From positions 1 to 22,613 of the forward strand of contig NZ_JAQQLA010000014.1 of assembly GCF_028548395.1 (NCBI RefSeq): 22,613 nucleotides of DNA, read 5' to 3'. Origin of the DNA: Vogesella indigofera (GTDB lineage Bacteria; Pseudomonadota; Gammaproteobacteria; Burkholderiales; Chromobacteriaceae). The notes below the pieces were generated by a model. It had not been told where the DNA came from and searched no databases. It saw only the letters and a program-made list of their open reading frames with translations. A program made the translations under genes and the position numbers. Below are positions 22,462-22,613 of this stretch, one piece after another; within the stretch, counting starts at the first letter, position 1; each line of letters begins with the position of its first letter.

Positions 22462-22613
22462 CCTCAGCTGCAGACGCAAACGAAACAAGCGACGCAGCAC
22501 TGCTCTTTAACAGAACGAATAACCGATAGGTGTAAGTGTCTGGCCAAGCCAAATACTTGCACTGCAATGATTCTTAGGAACGATGTTTCTTTGAACTTGC
22601 GTGCCAAAAAATT
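22462..22613 (+). other. Leader of a 16S rRNA operon with boxA
   Basis: The stretch contains TGCTCTTTAACA (22501-22512), the boxA antitermination site of rRNA leaders, and continues with the GAACGAATAACCGATAG segment seen before 16S genes in Neisseriales. The 16S gene itself starts beyond the window. It reads in the same direction as the 5S at the left edge. Confidence 0.85.

Noticed and set aside
1..22613. CRISPR arrays, insertion sequences, phage genes and tRNA genes
   Set aside because: I looked for regularly spaced repeats, transposases, integrases and tRNA-like cloverleaf ends and saw none in the window.

Overview
The window is a GC-rich, fully bacterial stretch lying between two ribosomal RNA operons that read in the same (+) direction. 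It opens inside the 3' end of a 5S rRNA and closes in the 16S leader of the next operon, which has a textbook P1 promoter and a boxA. The leader style, the HslV N-terminus and the gene types suggest a betaproteobacterium of the order Neisseriales, Chromobacteriaceae-like (Vogesella or Chromobacterium relatives). That placement is inference; no 16S sequence is present to confirm it.

Layout. 1-300: end of rrn operon with two terminators. 299-2419: a YidB/DUF937-type protein (-), a 58-residue small protein (+) and a nitronate monooxygenase-family flavoprotein with a cysteine-rich tail (-). 2832-5195: a membrane GGDEF-EAL protein with a 5TMR-LYT-type sensor and a PAS domain. 5394-9682: a two-gene RND efflux pump (membrane fusion protein and inner-membrane transporter, overlapping ATGA) ended by a strong terminator. 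9925-13681: a complete siaABCD operon (PP2C phosphatase, kinase, phospho-switch protein, diguanylate cyclase), with the switch threonine at residue 68. 13769-14662: a GcvA-like LysR regulator (-). 14663-15169: a gene-free stretch with a run of hairpins ending in a strong + strand terminator, a candidate non-coding RNA. 15170-20059: a minus-strand iron-uptake cluster tonB-exbB-exbD-siderophore receptor-PKHD hydroxylase, with a good promoter overlapped by a Fur-box-like sequence. 20249-22154: hslVU, preceded by a heat-shock-like promoter. 22155-22613: terminator, G-rich tract, rrn promoter and leader.

Two themes tie the window together. Two independent c-di-GMP modules (the GGDEF-EAL protein and SiaABCD) flank an efflux pump, so surface attachment and envelope stress are well represented. 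The iron cluster looks like one regulon unit: TonB/ExbB/ExbD energise the receptor next door.

The most unusual signal is a dispersed repeat, core TTGCGGCCAA, often extended to TTGCGGCCAACCTT. I count nine exact 10-mer copies on both strands, all intergenic, against roughly 0.04 expected for random sequence with equal base use. Most begin 1-12 nt after a stop codon, and they are often paired as inverted repeats. One perfect palindromic variant lies inside the 3' end of the efflux fusion-protein gene. The family could be a DNA-uptake-sequence-like or REP-like element; its role is not known to me.
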